Positions 42,061 to 50,403 of a stretch of DNA of 64,000 nucleotides are shown in pieces. The position numbers and the translations under genes are program-made. Every line of letters begins with the position of its first letter. Position 1 is the first letter of the stretch. This DNA is from Aeromicrobium flavum (GTDB lineage Bacteria; Actinomycetota; Actinomycetes; Propionibacteriales; Nocardioidaceae), in assembly GCF_007992115.1 (NCBI RefSeq), contig NZ_BJZQ01000002.1, positions 62,001 through 126,000 of the forward strand, in the 5' to 3' direction. The notes beneath the pieces are model-generated. The model searched no databases. It saw only the letters and a program-made list of their open reading frames with translations, and had not been told where the DNA came from.

Positions 42061-42888
42061 TCAGGCGCGCGGGTTGAGTGCGCCGAGCCCGGCGAGGACA
42101 CCGCTGTCGGTGACGTCGGCGGCCGGCGGTGCCGAGACCTCGACCGGCTCGCCCCACTTCGACCAGGTCAGTGTCGTGGACTTGCCGTCCGGGTCCAGGG
42201 TCATCTTCCGCAGCAGGTCGTCCGACCCGACGTACAGCACGGACTCGAGCCGCTTCGGCACCGAGGAGCCGGTCCGGCCCTTCCCGCCGTGCTTCCTCAT
42301 GACCTTGGACGTGTCCAGCACGAGCCTGATCCTCGTGGTCTCGACGCCGTCGATCCGGCCGCCGGACCCTTGGTCCTCGAACTCGACGAGGGCGGACTGG
42401 AACGTCTCCAGCTGGGCCCGCGGGTCGACCTGGTCGGTCATCGCCCCGAACCGCTGCGCGATCGGGTCCTTCGGATCGGTCAGGTCGACCTTGACGTACT
42501 TGCCGCCGGTCATCTGACCGAGCTTGAGGTAGGCCACGCCCTCGACGAGCCGCAGCTCCACCGGCATCGCGCCGAGGTCCATCGTGAGGCGCGTGCGCGC
42601 GTCCGTGAGGGTGTCGCCGAGCTGGACGTCGCCCTGCATGGCGCCCTGCTCGCCGGCCGACTCCATCTCCAGATGAGCGCTGCCGGCGGCGGTCAGCGCC
42701 GCGCCGAGGCGGTCGACGAAGTTCTCACGAGTCAGCCCGCTGGAGGCCGACGCGGCAGCGGCTGGCTGGGCCGCCGCCGAGGCCGTGGCAGCGGCGGGCG
42801 TCGCGTCGTCGCCGCCGCTCGGTCCGCCGCAGGCGGACGACAGGGCCAGCAACGTGGCGGTGGCCAGGGCGGCGAGCGACTTCCTCAT
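42061..42888 (-). CDS. LppX/LprG-like lipoprotein
   Basis: A 275-residue lipoprotein with signal MRKSLAALATATLLALSSAC (lipobox SSAC at about 17-20) and an Ala/Ser linker to residue 50. A LolA-like beta-sheet domain follows, typical of the actinobacterial LppX/LprAFG family (AHLEMESAGEQGAMQGDVQL; ARTRLTMDLGAMPVELRLVE). Such proteins carry lipids or lipoglycans across the envelope; the ligand is not known. TAGTCT 7 nt before the ATG indicates a leaderless mRNA. It is interposed between rplKA and rplJL, which are usually close neighbours. Confidence 0.82.
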   Translation of the reverse strand: MRKSLAALATATLLALSSACGGPSGGDDATPAAATASAAAQPAAAASASSGLTRENFVDRLGAALTAAGSAHLEMESAGEQGAMQGDVQLGDTLTDARTRLTMDLGAMPVELRLVEGVAYLKLGQMTGGKYVKVDLTDPKDPIAQRFGAMTDQVDPRAQLETFQSALVEFEDQGSGGRIDGVETTRIRLVLDTSKVMRKHGGKGRTGSSVPKRLESVLYVGSDDLLRKMTLDPDGKSTTLTWSKWGEPVEVSAPPAADVTDSGVLAGLGALNPRA

Positions 42889-42938
42889 GGGGCGAAGACT
42901 ACTCCGGGGAGCCACGCCCACACCGGCTTCGGAACAAG

Positions 42939-42976
42939 CGACGACGCCGCCTCCCCGAGGGGAGACGGCGTCGTCG
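42939..42976 (-). terminator. rplKA terminator hairpin
   Basis: An 11-bp perfect outer stem (CGACGACGCCG/CGGCGTCGTCG), one mismatch and a 5-6-bp inner stem. The minus-strand sequence continues CTTGTTCC, a poor T-run. It lies 14 nt after the rplA stop. Confidence 0.7.
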
Positions 42977-42990
42977 TGGAACTGGGTGAC

Positions 42991-43707
42991 TCAGGCCTCG
43001 TCGTCGGACGCGAAGTTGCGCGTGCGCGACGGGTCGACCGGGACGCCGGGGCCGTTCGTCGTGGAGATCGTGGCCCGCTTGATGTAGCGGCCCTTGGAGC
43101 TGGCCGGCTTCAGACGCAGGATCTCCTCGATCGCCGTGCCGTAGTTCTCGGCGAGCTGCTCGGCGCTGAACGACGCCTTGCCCACCACGAAGTGCACGTT
43201 GGCGTGACGATCGACGCGGAACTCGATCTTGCCGCCCTTGATGTCGCCGACGGCCTTGGCGACATCGACGGTGACGGTGCCCGTCTTCGGGTTCGGCATC
43301 AGGTTGCGCGGACCGAGGACGCGGCCGAGGCGACCGACCTTGCCCATCATGTCCGGCGTGGCGACGACGGCGTCGAAGTCGAGCCAGCCCTCGTTGATCT
43401 TCTCGACGAGGTCGTCGGAGCCGACGAAGTCGGCGCCGGCCTCGCGAGCGGCATCGGCGTTGGCGCCGGTGGCGAAGACCAGGACCCGGGCGGTCTTGCC
43501 GGTCCCGTGCGGCAGGTTGACGGTGCCGCGCACCATCTGGTCGGCCTTGCGGGGATCGACGCCGAGACGCACGACGGCGTCGACGGTGGAGTCGTACTTC
43601 TTGGAGCCGGACTCCTTGGCCAGAGTCGTGGCCTGCAGGGGCGTGTAGAGCGCGTCGCGGTCGATCTTCTCGGCGACGGCGCGGTACGCCTTGCTGTGCT
43701 GTGTCAT
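42991..43707 (-). CDS. rplA: 50S ribosomal protein L1
   Basis: A 238-residue protein with [19 protein letters not shown] near residues 44-62 and the L1 signature [20 protein letters not shown] near residues 125-144. L1 forms the mobile stalk at the E site and in many bacteria represses rplKA. It follows rplK by 91 nt. Standard length. Confidence 0.98.
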   Translation of the reverse strand: MTQHSKAYRAVAEKIDRDALYTPLQATTLAKESGSKKYDSTVDAVVRLGVDPRKADQMVRGTVNLPHGTGKTARVLVFATGANADAAREAGADFVGSDDLVEKINEGWLDFDAVVATPDMMGKVGRLGRVLGPRNLMPNPKTGTVTVDVAKAVGDIKGGKIEFRVDRHANVHFVVGKASFSAEQLAENYGTAIEEILRLKPASSKGRYIKRATISTTNGPGVPVDPSRTRNFASDDEA

Positions 43708-43798
43708 GACTGGTTTCTCTTCCTTTTGCTACCAGGTGTGGTGCGGGCCCAGCTGGCCCTCCCACGGGGACCGACGGTCGGGAGACCGCCGGGGTGAA

Positions 43799-44230
43799 TC
43801 AGTTGTCGATGGTGACGCCCATGGAGCGGGCGGTTCCCTCGACGATCTTCATGGCGCCGTCGATGTCGTTGGCGTTGATGTCGGGCATCTTCGTCTGGGC
43901 GATCTCGCGCACCTGGTCGCGGGTCAGCTTGCCGACCTTGTCGGTGTTCGGCACGGACGAGCCCTTGGCGAGGCCGGCGGCCTTCTTGATCAGCTCGGCG
44001 GCCGGGGGCGTCTTGGTGACGAAGGTGAACGAGCGATCTTCGTAGATCGTGATCTCGACGGGGATGACGTTGCCGGCCATGGACTCGGTCTGGGCGTTGT
44101 ACGCCTTGCAGAAGTCCATGATGTTGACGCCGTGCGGGCCGAGCGCGGTACCGACGGGCGGTGCCGGGTTGGCCTTGCCGGCCTGCAGCTGCACCTTGAC
44201 GACAGCTGCGACCTTCTTCTTGGGAGGCAT
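43799..44230 (-). CDS. rplK: 50S ribosomal protein L11
   Basis: A 143-residue protein: [20 protein letters not shown], with the thiostrepton-region prolines in [20 protein letters not shown] and the C-terminal rRNA-binding domain. L11 controls the GTPase centre and RelA activation. It follows nusG by 83 nt in the order secE-nusG-rplK-rplA. Standard length. Confidence 0.98.
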   Translation of the reverse strand: MPPKKKVAAVVKVQLQAGKANPAPPVGTALGPHGVNIMDFCKAYNAQTESMAGNVIPVEITIYEDRSFTFVTKTPPAAELIKKAAGLAKGSSVPNTDKVGKLTRDQVREIAQTKMPDINANDIDGAMKIVEGTARSMGVTIDN

Positions 44231-44313
44231 TTCGGGTCCTTCTTACTGTGTTGTTCGCTCTGAGTCCGACGCCGCTCGTTCACGCGACGCCGGGACCTTC
44301 GATCGCGGGGCGA

Positions 44314-45102
44314 TCAAACTTTCTGGATGTAGTCGAACGGCAGCTCGACCGAGGTCTCGCGACCGAAGATCTCGACGAGGCCCTTGACCTTCTGGCCGTC
44401 GATGTTGATCTCGGTGACCGTCGCGTGCAGCGTGGCGAACGGGCCGTCGATGACGAGCACCGAGTCGCCGGGCGCGAAGTCGCTGAACTCGACCTTCGCC
44501 TGCGGGGTCTGGGTCGGCTCGGCCGTGGCGGTGGCCTCGGCGGCGGCCTCGGCCTCGACGGCCGGGGCGAGCATCTTCTCGACCTCGGAGAGGCTCAGCG
44601 GGACCGGCTGGTGCGAGTTGCCGACGAAGCCCGTGACCGACGGGGTGTGGCGCACGACGCCCCAGGAGTCGTCGGTCAGGTCCATGCGGACGAGCACGTA
44701 GCCGGGGAGCACCGTGCGACGGACCAGCTTGCGCTGGCCGTTCTTGATCTCGGCGACCTCTTCGGTCGGCACGACGATCTCGTGGATGTAGTCCTCGGCG
44801 TTGAGCGCGACCTTGCGGTTCTCGAGGTTCTGCTGGACGCGCTTCTCCATGCCGGCGTACGTGTGGATGACGTACCAGTCGCCGGGCTGGCTCCAGAGCC
44901 GGTCGCGGAACTCCTGCAGCGGGTCCACGGCCTCCTCGTCGGCAGCGGAGTCGGCGTCGACGGCGTCGGTCTCGGAGGTCTCCGAGTCGGTCGCGTCGGC
45001 GGCCTCGTCCACGCCGTCGGCGTCGGGAGTCTCGTCGGCCGACACCTCGTCGGTGGACGTCTCGTCCACGGGTGCGTCGGTCTCGTCGAATGCGGAGGTC
45101 AC
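44314..45102 (-). CDS. nusG: transcription termination/antitermination protein NusG
   Basis: A 262-residue NusG starting GTG. Residues 1-60 are a very acidic tail unrelated to the fold. The NGN domain is at 75-180 (DWYVIHTYAGMEKRVQQNL; RRTVLPGYVLVRM). An Ala/Glu/Thr linker is at 180-203, and the KOW domain at 205-262 (FAPGDSVLVIDGPFATL). NusG binds RNA polymerase and couples it to Rho or the ribosome. The acidic N-terminal extension is common in actinomycetes. It starts 17 nt after secE. Confidence 0.98.
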   Translation of the reverse strand: MTSAFDETDAPVDETSTDEVSADETPDADGVDEAADATDSETSETDAVDADSAADEEAVDPLQEFRDRLWSQPGDWYVIHTYAGMEKRVQQNLENRKVALNAEDYIHEIVVPTEEVAEIKNGQRKLVRRTVLPGYVLVRMDLTDDSWGVVRHTPSVTGFVGNSHQPVPLSLSEVEKMLAPAVEAEAAAEATATAEPTQTPQAKVEFSDFAPGDSVLVIDGPFATLHATVTEINIDGQKVKGLVEIFGRETSVELPFDYIQKV

Positions 45103-45119
45103 GAAGTCAGTCCTTGGGG

Positions 45120-45341
45120 TTAGGCGAAGATCTTGAACATGGCCTTGCCGAACCCGAAGTCCAGCGCGGCGACGAACGCCATCATGATCAACACGAAGAC
45201 GAGCACGACGAAGAAGTAGTTGACGACCTGCGGGCGGGTCGGCCAGACCACCTTGCGCAGCTCGGCGACCACCTGGCGGTAGAACGTGAGCGGGGACGTG
45301 CGCTTGGCACGCGTCCCGGCCAGTTCGTGATTCTCGCTCAC
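45120..45341 (-). CDS. secE: preprotein translocase subunit SecE
   Basis: A 73-residue single-span protein beginning with GTG (45339-45341; AAGGAG upstream): MSENHELAGTRAKRTSPLTF. The SecE motif VVAELRKVVWPTRPQVVNYF precedes the transmembrane helix. It clamps SecY. It lies between tRNA-Trp and nusG. The short N-terminus with one helix is the usual Gram-positive form. Confidence 0.96.
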   Translation of the reverse strand: MSENHELAGTRAKRTSPLTFYRQVVAELRKVVWPTRPQVVNYFFVVLVFVLIMMAFVAALDFGFGKAMFKIFA

Positions 45342-45382
45342 GGTGCTCCTTCGTCGAACGTCGTCGGCTCGGGGCCGACCTT

Positions 45383-45456
45383 GCAGGGCACGAGGGACTT
45401 GAACCCCCAACCTTCGGTTTTGGAGACCGATGCGCTACCAGTTGCGCCAGTGCCCT
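45383..45456 (-). tRNA. tRNA-Trp (anticodon CCA)
   Basis: Acceptor AGGGCAC/GTGCCCT, D-arm, anticodon loop CTCCAAA within stem TCGGT/ACCGA, and T-loop TTCAAGT with stem GGGGG/TCCCT-type pairing. Anticodon CCA identifies Trp. The 3' CCA is not encoded. It directly precedes secE, the standard actinobacterial arrangement. Confidence 0.96.
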
Positions 45457-45479
45457 CCGCCCGATTCCGGGCATGACGA

Positions 45480-45507
45480 ATCATCATGGATTCGCCGGTT
45501 TCGTCAA
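45480..45507 (-). promoter_or_regulatory. promoter for tRNA-Trp-secE-nusG
   Basis: TTGACG (45502-45507) and GATGAT (45480-45485) with a 16-nt spacer on the minus strand, about 25-30 nt before the tRNA. Confidence 0.5.
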
Positions 45508-45593
45508 GTGTACGCGGCCGGACCGCGAAAGCGAAACCCGGGCGTCGGCACCGCACCCGCGGCCGGCTCGCCGGGGCATGACAGCATGGCGGC

Positions 45594-46625
45594 GTGCGGC
45601 CGCTGACGACATTGCCCAAGGCTCATCTGCACCTGCACTTCACGGGGTCGATGCGCCACGGAACGCTGATGGAGCTGGCCGAGCGCGACGGGCTCCACCT
45701 CCCGGCCGCCCTCGTCGAGGAGTGGCCCCCGCAGCTGTCGGCGGCCGACGAGAAGGGCTGGTTCCGCTTCCAGCGGCTGTACGACGTGGCCCGGTCGGTC
45801 CTGCGCACCGAGGACGACGTGCGCCGCCTCGTGCGCGAGGCCGCCGAGGACGACCGCGCGGACGGCTCGGTCTGGACCGAGATCCAGGTGGACCCCTCCG
45901 GCTACGCCGCCCGCTTCGGCGGGATCACCGCCTTCACCGACCTCGTGATCGACGCCGTCCGCGACGCCTCGGCCTCGACCGGTCTGGGCATGAGCGTCAT
46001 CGTCGCGGCGAACCGCACGCGGCACCCGCTCGACGCGCGCACCCTCGCGCGGCTGGCCGCGCAGTACGCCGGACGCGGCGTGCACGGCTTCGGCCTGTCC
46101 AACGACGAGCGCCGCGGCGACACGTCGGCGTTCGCACCCGCGTTCGCGATCGCCGAGCGGGCCGGGCTGGTGCTCGCGCCCCACGCGGGCGAGCTGCGGG
46201 GGCCCGCCCACATCCGGGAGTGCCTGACCCATCTCGGGCCCCACCGGCTCGGGCACGGGGTCCGCGCCGTCGAGGACCCCCGCCTGCTCGACTCGCTGGC
46301 CGAGGCCGGGATCGCGCTCGAGGTCTGCCCGGCGTCGAACGTCTCACTGGGCGTCTACGGCACCATCGACGAGGTCCCGGTGCGCGACCTGATGGCCTCG
46401 GGCGTGCTGATCGCGCTCGGTGCCGACGACCCGCTGCTCTTCGGCACCCGCCTGGCCGGGCAGTACGCGCTGCTGCGGGCCGCCCAGGACTTCAGCGACG
46501 ACGAGCTCGCGGACCTCGCGCGGCGCTCGCTGCGAGCCTCCGAGGCGCCGGACGCGCTGCGGGAGCAGGCGCTGCAGGGTGTCGACACCTGGCTGGCCGA
46601 TCCGCGTGGAACGATGACGCCATGA
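45594..46625 (+). CDS. adenosine deaminase family protein
   Basis: A 343-residue TIM-barrel amidohydrolase. Zinc ligands are in KAHLHLHFTG (H11, H13), HAGE near residue 197, RLGHGVRAV, and ALGADDPLLF, where the metal Asp is next to DP. These match the adenosine/adenine/aminodeoxyfutalosine deaminase superfamily; which nucleoside is used is unclear. The GTG start is the only one aligning with the barrel start; CAGCAT lies 6 nt upstream. It overlaps the next gene by 4 nt. Confidence 0.88.
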   Translation: MRPLTTLPKAHLHLHFTGSMRHGTLMELAERDGLHLPAALVEEWPPQLSAADEKGWFRFQRLYDVARSVLRTEDDVRRLVREAAEDDRADGSVWTEIQVDPSGYAARFGGITAFTDLVIDAVRDASASTGLGMSVIVAANRTRHPLDARTLARLAAQYAGRGVHGFGLSNDERRGDTSAFAPAFAIAERAGLVLAPHAGELRGPAHIRECLTHLGPHRLGHGVRAVEDPRLLDSLAEAGIALEVCPASNVSLGVYGTIDEVPVRDLMASGVLIALGADDPLLFGTRLAGQYALLRAAQDFSDDELADLARRSLRASEAPDALREQALQGVDTWLADPRGTMTP

Positions 46626-47125
46626 GCGAGAACCAGCCGCCGTCGTACCCCGGCGACCCGTCGGGCCAGCAGCCCAACGACCCCCAGCCCGGACCCGAGC
46701 AGCCGACGTATCCCGGCCAGCAGCAGCCCTACCCCGGCCAGCAGCAGCCGTACGGCCAGCAGCCCTACCCCGGCCAGCAGTACCCCGCCGGCCAGGGGCA
46801 GCCGTGGGGCGCTCCCCTGCCCAAGCACCCGAAGGCGACGCTCGTGCTCGTCCTGGGCATCATCGGCCTGGTCTTCTGCCAGGTCCTCGGCCCGTTCGCG
46901 TGGGTCATCGGCGGCCGCGCGGTCAAGGAGATCGACGCGAACCCCGGCGTCTGGGACGGACGCGGCGAGGCGCAGGCGGGCCGCATCCTGGGCATCATCG
47001 CCACGGTCTTCCTGATCCTGAGCATCCTGGCGCTGGCGTTCTTCATCACGCTCATCGCCATCGGCGTCGCCAACTCCAGCGACACGTCCGACTACTCCGA
47101 GCTCTCGCTCGTCTCGCTGTTCTGA
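46622..47125 (+). CDS. DUF4190-type membrane protein with Pro/Gln-rich N-terminus
   Basis: A 167-residue protein. Residues 1-65 are repeats of a P-Y-P-G-Q-Q type. Then come two hydrophobic helices separated by GGRAVKEIDANPGVWDGRGE, the DUF4190 pattern of actinomycetes. It is predicted to be membrane-bound with a disordered cytosolic tail. The ATG overlaps the deaminase stop (ATGA), so the two are co-translated though no functional link is known. It converges on murB with 18 nt between stops. Confidence 0.85.
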   Translation: MSENQPPSYPGDPSGQQPNDPQPGPEQPTYPGQQQPYPGQQQPYGQQPYPGQQYPAGQGQPWGAPLPKHPKATLVLVLGIIGLVFCQVLGPFAWVIGGRAVKEIDANPGVWDGRGEAQAGRILGIIATVFLILSILALAFFITLIAIGVANSSDTSDYSELSLVSLF

Positions 47126-47143
47126 GTCGCCGTCGGCGGCGTC

Positions 47144-48169
47144 CTACCGCAGGGCGTCGCCGACGAGCACCGGCTCGTTGACGAGCCGGATCCCGAAGGC
47201 GCGCTCGACGCCGTCGCGCACCTCGCGCGCCAGGTCCAGCAGCTCCGTCGCCGTGCCGCCGCCGCGATTGGTGAGCGCCAGCACGTGCTTGCCCGAGAGA
47301 CCGACCTCGCCGCGGGTGTGGCCCTTCGCGAAGCCGGCGTGGTCGATGAGCCACGCGGCGCTGGTCTTGACCGTGCCGTCGGCCTGCTCGAACCGAGGCG
47401 CCTCGGGCGGGAGGGCGGCCGCCGCCTCCGGCGTGAGGATCGGGTTCGTGAAGAACGACCCGGCGCTCCAGGTGTCATGGTCGGCCGCGTCGAGCACCAT
47501 CCCCTTGCCGCGGCGCAGGGCCAGGACGGTCTCGCGGACGGCAGCCAGCGGCGCCCGCTCCCCCACCTCGACCTCCAGTCGGCGCGCCAGCTCGGCGTAG
47601 CGCACGGGGGCACTCAGCCCTCCGGCGAACCGCAGCTGGAACGCGACCGTGAGGACGACGAAGCGATCGGGCTCCGCCTTGAAGCGGCTGTGCCGGTAGG
47701 AGAAGCCCAGGTCGGTGAACATCAGGGTGCGGACGCGCTTCTCGTGGCGGTCCCAGGTGCGGACGCTGACGATCGTGTCGGCGACCTCCTGGCCGTACGC
47801 GCCGACGTTCTGGATCGGGGTGGCCCCGACCGAGCCGGGGATGCCCGAGAGCGCCTCGACGCCCTCCCAGTCGCGCTCGACGGCGTGGGCCACGAACGCG
47901 TCCCAGTCCTCGCCTGCCGCCACGGTGACCATCGCGCCGCTGCAGGCGTCGGCCGAGACGTCGATCCCGCGGGTGCGGACGAGCACCACGGTGCCGTCGA
48001 AGCCGGCGTCGGAGACCACGAGGTTGCTGCCGCCGCCCACCAGCAGGACGGGCTCGCCGGCCTCGTCGGCCGACCGGACGGCGTCGATCAGGTCGGCCTC
48101 GGTCGTCGCCTCGGCCACGGCGCGGGCCGGGCCGCCGACTCGCAGCGTCGTGACCTCGGACAAGTCCAT
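47144..48169 (-). CDS. murB: UDP-N-acetylmuramate dehydrogenase
   Basis: A 341-residue FAD enzyme reducing UDP-GlcNAc-enolpyruvate to UDP-MurNAc in peptidoglycan synthesis. The FAD-binding GGGSNLVVSDAGFDG is near residue 46, GIPGSVGATPIQNVGAYGQE near 109, the type I marker FSYRHSRF, and the catalytic Ser in SAGSFFTNP. The start ATG at 48167-48169 is preceded by TAGCGT after 7 nt, so it is probably leaderless. The longer in-frame ORF upstream runs through rpmG and is a shadow. Confidence 0.95.
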   Translation of the reverse strand: MDLSEVTTLRVGGPARAVAEATTEADLIDAVRSADEAGEPVLLVGGGSNLVVSDAGFDGTVVLVRTRGIDVSADACSGAMVTVAAGEDWDAFVAHAVERDWEGVEALSGIPGSVGATPIQNVGAYGQEVADTIVSVRTWDRHEKRVRTLMFTDLGFSYRHSRFKAEPDRFVVLTVAFQLRFAGGLSAPVRYAELARRLEVEVGERAPLAAVRETVLALRRGKGMVLDAADHDTWSAGSFFTNPILTPEAAAALPPEAPRFEQADGTVKTSAAWLIDHAGFAKGHTRGEVGLSGKHVLALTNRGGGTATELLDLAREVRDGVERAFGIRLVNEPVLVGDALR

Positions 48170-48199
48170 GGCGGCGACGCTAGCAGGACGCCCGGGAAG

Positions 48200-48263
48200 C
48201 GCTGGCGGTGACGTTTCCGGGGTCGACACGCCGTCGGCGACCCCCGGAACGTCACTGCCAGCG
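48200..48263. repeat. long intergenic inverted repeat (family member 1)
   Basis: Two 26-nt arms (48200-48225 and 48238-48263) match at 23 of 26 positions around ACACGCCGTCGG. Arms begin CGCTGGC and contain GTGACGTT. The layout and the core ACACGCCGT are shared with the element at 55442-55504. It lies between rpmG and murB. Confidence 0.75.
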
Positions 48264-48275
48264 GGTGCGGACGCA

Positions 48276-48310
48276 GACGACCCCCGCGCCGGGCGGGCGC
48301 GGGGGTCGTC
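48276..48310 (-). terminator. rpmG terminator hairpin
   Basis: A perfect 15-bp stem (GACGACCCCCGCGCC and complement) with a 5-nt loop begins 14 nt after the rpmG stop. No T-run follows; termination strength is inferred from the stem alone. Confidence 0.65.
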
Positions 48311-48324
48311 TCGGGAAGTCTGGT

Positions 48325-48495
48325 TCAGCGCGTCTCGCGGTGCGCCTGGTGCGCGTTGCAACGCGCGCAGTACTTCTTGACCTCGAGGCGATCGGGGTCG
48401 TTGCGACGGTTCTTCTTCGTGATGTAGTTGCGTTCCTTGCACTCGGTGCAGGCCAAGGTGATCTTGGGACGAACGTCGGAGCTCTTGCTGGCCAC
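48325..48495 (-). CDS. rpmG: 50S ribosomal protein L33 (zinc-binding form)
   Basis: A 56-residue protein beginning with GTG (48493-48495): [20 protein letters not shown], with a second CxxC in [17 protein letters not shown]. The two CxxC pairs define the C+ form of L33. GAGG lies 7 nt upstream. The gene sits right after tRNA-Met, as in Streptomyces and mycobacteria, and is too short to stand out in a simple ORF scan. Confidence 0.95.
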   Translation of the reverse strand: MASKSSDVRPKITLACTECKERNYITKKNRRNDPDRLEVKKYCARCNAHQAHRETR

Positions 48496-48559
48496 AGTGT
48501 GCCTCTTCTGGTCGTGCCCATGAGTACTGGGCTTGTTGCTGGTCTTTCCGCCGATGCGG

Positions 48560-48633
48560 TAGCTGGGGCGGGACTCGAACCCGCGACACCACGATTATGA
48601 GTCGTGTGCTCTAACCACCTGAGCTACCCAGCC
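48560..48633 (-). tRNA. tRNA-Met (anticodon CAT, elongator type)
   Basis: Acceptor GGCTGGG/CCCAGCT with a G-U first pair, D-arm TAGCTCAGGTGGTTAGAGCA, anticodon loop CTCATAA in stem CACGA/TCGTG, and T-arm GCGGG-TTCGAGT-CCCGC. It lacks the C1-A72 mismatch and GGG/CCC anticodon stem of initiators, so elongator Met is favoured; an Ile2 (lysidine) identity is less likely. CCA is not encoded. Confidence 0.9.
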
Positions 48634-48661
48634 ACGAGTCACGAGTCGCCTCGCTCCTCAG

Positions 48662-48734
48662 AGCCCCTTTACGGAATCGAACCGTAGACCTTTTCCTTAC
48701 CATGGAAACGCTCTGCCGACTGAGCTAAAGGGGC
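48662..48734 (-). tRNA. tRNA-Thr (anticodon GGT)
   Basis: Acceptor GCCCCTT/AAGGGGC, D-arm TAGCTCAGTCGGCAGAGC, anticodon loop ATGGTAA in stem TTTCC/GGAAA, T-loop TTCGATT. Anticodon GGT reads ACC/ACU. It is first in the tRNA-Thr, tRNA-Met, rpmG cluster. Confidence 0.95.
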
Positions 48735-48747
48735 ATGCCGACAAGCA

Positions 48748-48777
48748 AAGATACCCAATGACCCCCCGGGATCCCAA
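48748..48777 (-). promoter_or_regulatory. promoter of tRNA-Thr/tRNA-Met/rpmG
   Basis: TTGGGA (48772-48777) and TATCTT (48748-48753) with an 18-nt spacer on the minus strand, placing the start a few bases before tRNA-Thr. Confidence 0.65.
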
Positions 48778-48821
48778 ATCGGGGTGGGGGTGGTCGTGAT
48801 CGCGCCTGCAATCGCAGGGAG

Positions 48822-49847
48822 TCAGCGAGCCGCCCGGGCGAGTCGCGACGGCCACGACGGACCTTCGTAGATGAACCCGGTGTACCCCTGGACGAGGTCC
48901 GCGCCCGCCTCGATCCGGGCGCGCACATCGGCCTCGTCGGTCACTCCCCCGACCCCGATCAGGGTCAGCCCGTCGCCGGCGCGCGCGCGGATCCGGCGCA
49001 GCACCTCGAGCGCGCGGTCGGCGAGGACCGGACCCGACAGCCCACCCGCGCCGGCGGCCTCGACGACGTCGCGCGGCGTCCGGAGCTCGGCGGGGCGGGC
49101 GATGGTGGTGTTCGTGGCACTGATCCCGTCCAGGCCCAGCGCGAGCACCAGGTCGGTGACCTCGTCGACGTCCTCGTCGGCCAGGTCGGGGGCGATCTTC
49201 ACGACGAGCGGCACCCTGCGGCCGTGGTTCGTGTCGGCGACGGCCTTGACCGCCGCGAGGATCGGCTCGAGCGACTCGACGGCCTGCAGGTCGCGCAGTC
49301 CGGGGGTGTTCGGGCTGGAGACGTTGACCACGAGGTAGTCCGCGAAGGGCGCGAGGAGCCGGGCGCTCTCGACGTAATCGCTCGCCGCGTGCTCGGCGGC
49401 GACGACCTTGGTCTTGCCGATGTTCACGCCGATGACGGCTCGACGGCCGGCGGACGTGCCCCGCAGCTTGTGCAGGCGCGACGCCACCGCGGCGGCACCG
49501 TCGTTGTTGAAGCCCATCCGGTTGACGATCGCGCGGTCCTCGACGAGACGGAACAGGCGTGGCCGCTCGTTGCCGGGCTGGGGCTTCGCCGTCACGGTGC
49601 CGATCTCGACGTGCCCGAAGCCCAGCGCGAGCAGGCCGAGGACGCCCTTCGCGTTCTTGTCGAACCCGGCGGCCAGGCCGAAGCGGTGCGGGAACTCGAC
49701 GCCCATCACCGTGACCGGGCTGGGGTCGACCCGGAAGGCCAGGCGAGTGGCGGGGCGGCCGAGGCGGATCGCGGCGAACGCTCGCTCATGGATGCGCTCG
49801 GGATCCATCCGGGCGAAGACCGAGTCGAAGAGCGCGTCGTAGGCCAC
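48822..49847 (-). CDS. pyrD: dihydroorotate dehydrogenase (quinone), class 2
   Basis: A 341-residue FMN enzyme oxidising dihydroorotate with quinone in pyrimidine synthesis. Visible are [13 protein letters not shown] near residue 56, [15 protein letters not shown], the catalytic serine in [14 protein letters not shown] near 175, and [12 protein letters not shown] at the end. The amphipathic N-terminal helix typical of class 2 is present. Start GTG at 49845-49847 has TACGCT 7 nt upstream, so the mRNA is probably leaderless. It follows the LigB-like gene by 34 nt. Confidence 0.96.
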   Translation of the reverse strand: MAYDALFDSVFARMDPERIHERAFAAIRLGRPATRLAFRVDPSPVTVMGVEFPHRFGLAAGFDKNAKGVLGLLALGFGHVEIGTVTAKPQPGNERPRLFRLVEDRAIVNRMGFNNDGAAAVASRLHKLRGTSAGRRAVIGVNIGKTKVVAAEHAASDYVESARLLAPFADYLVVNVSSPNTPGLRDLQAVESLEPILAAVKAVADTNHGRRVPLVVKIAPDLADEDVDEVTDLVLALGLDGISATNTTIARPAELRTPRDVVEAAGAGGLSGPVLADRALEVLRRIRARAGDGLTLIGVGGVTDEADVRARIEAGADLVQGYTGFIYEGPSWPSRLARAAR

Positions 49848-49881
49848 GGCGACCAGCGTAGGCCACCGCCTCGGTCACTCC

Positions 49882-50403
49882 TCAGGGTCGGAGCCACGCG
49901 GCGACCCACCACAGGACGCCGTACGGAGCGTCGGCGTAGGGCACCGAGACCTGCCACCCGGCGCCCAGCCGCTCGCCGAGGGCCCTCAGCGGCTCGAGGC
50001 CGGACGCCCACAGCTCGCGAGCCAGATCGGGGTCGAGCACCGCCAGCCGGGCGCCGGCGCCGGAGCGCAGCGCGAGGTCGAGCGCGTCGTCGAAGTCGGC
50101 GGCACGCGCGTCGAGGTGGCCGGGGGCCTTCTCGGTGCGCTTGGCCGTGCCGTTCGCCATCACGAGGACGACCTCGGCGTCCGGGTCGACGGAGCCGCCG
50201 AACCCCGCGGCGTCGAGCAGGGCCCGCGCCACCGGCTCGGCGAAGGGGTCGTCGCCCACGATCGCCACCGACGCGGCCCCGCGGGTGATCGCCTGCACGG
50301 CCGCCACGGCGGACATCCGCAGCTCGGCCACCGGGTCGTGCAGGCTGGCGTAGTGCGGCAGGAGCGCCGGGACGGGCGGCACGACGACGAATCGGCGGAT
50401 CAC
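49882..50403 (-). CDS. LigB-like (class III extradiol dioxygenase B-type) protein
   Basis: A 173-residue protein starting GTG in a GTGA overlap with folP2: MIRRFVVVPPVPALLPHYAS. The pattern PPVPALLP, VAIVGDDPFAE and a C-terminal YGVLWWVAAWLRP matches small actinobacterial proteins labelled class III extradiol dioxygenase-like. The metal-binding histidines of true LigB are not clearly present, so dioxygenase activity is doubtful. Close coupling to folP2 and gpgS suggests a conserved but undefined accessory role. Confidence 0.7.
   Translation of the reverse strand: MIRRFVVVPPVPALLPHYASLHDPVAELRMSAVAAVQAITRGAASVAIVGDDPFAEPVARALLDAAGFGGSVDPDAEVVLVMANGTAKRTEKAPGHLDARAADFDDALDLALRSGAGARLAVLDPDLARELWASGLEPLRALGERLGAGWQVSVPYADAPYGVLWWVAAWLRP

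Noticed and set aside
46680..46800. Short repeated unit in the DUF4190 gene as a possible tandem-repeat element
   Set aside because: It encodes the in-frame Pro/Gln/Tyr-rich cytosolic tail typical of this protein type, so it is a coding repeat and not a separate element.
47144..48592. 482-codon extension of murB
   Set aside because: The extra N-terminal part runs through rpmG, its terminator and the intergenic inverted repeat in another frame. MurB starts at 48169.
48560..48633. CAT-anticodon tRNA as initiator tRNA-fMet
   Set aside because: It lacks the C1-A72 mismatch and the three G-C pairs in the anticodon stem, and its position before rpmG matches the elongator gene of other actinomycetes.
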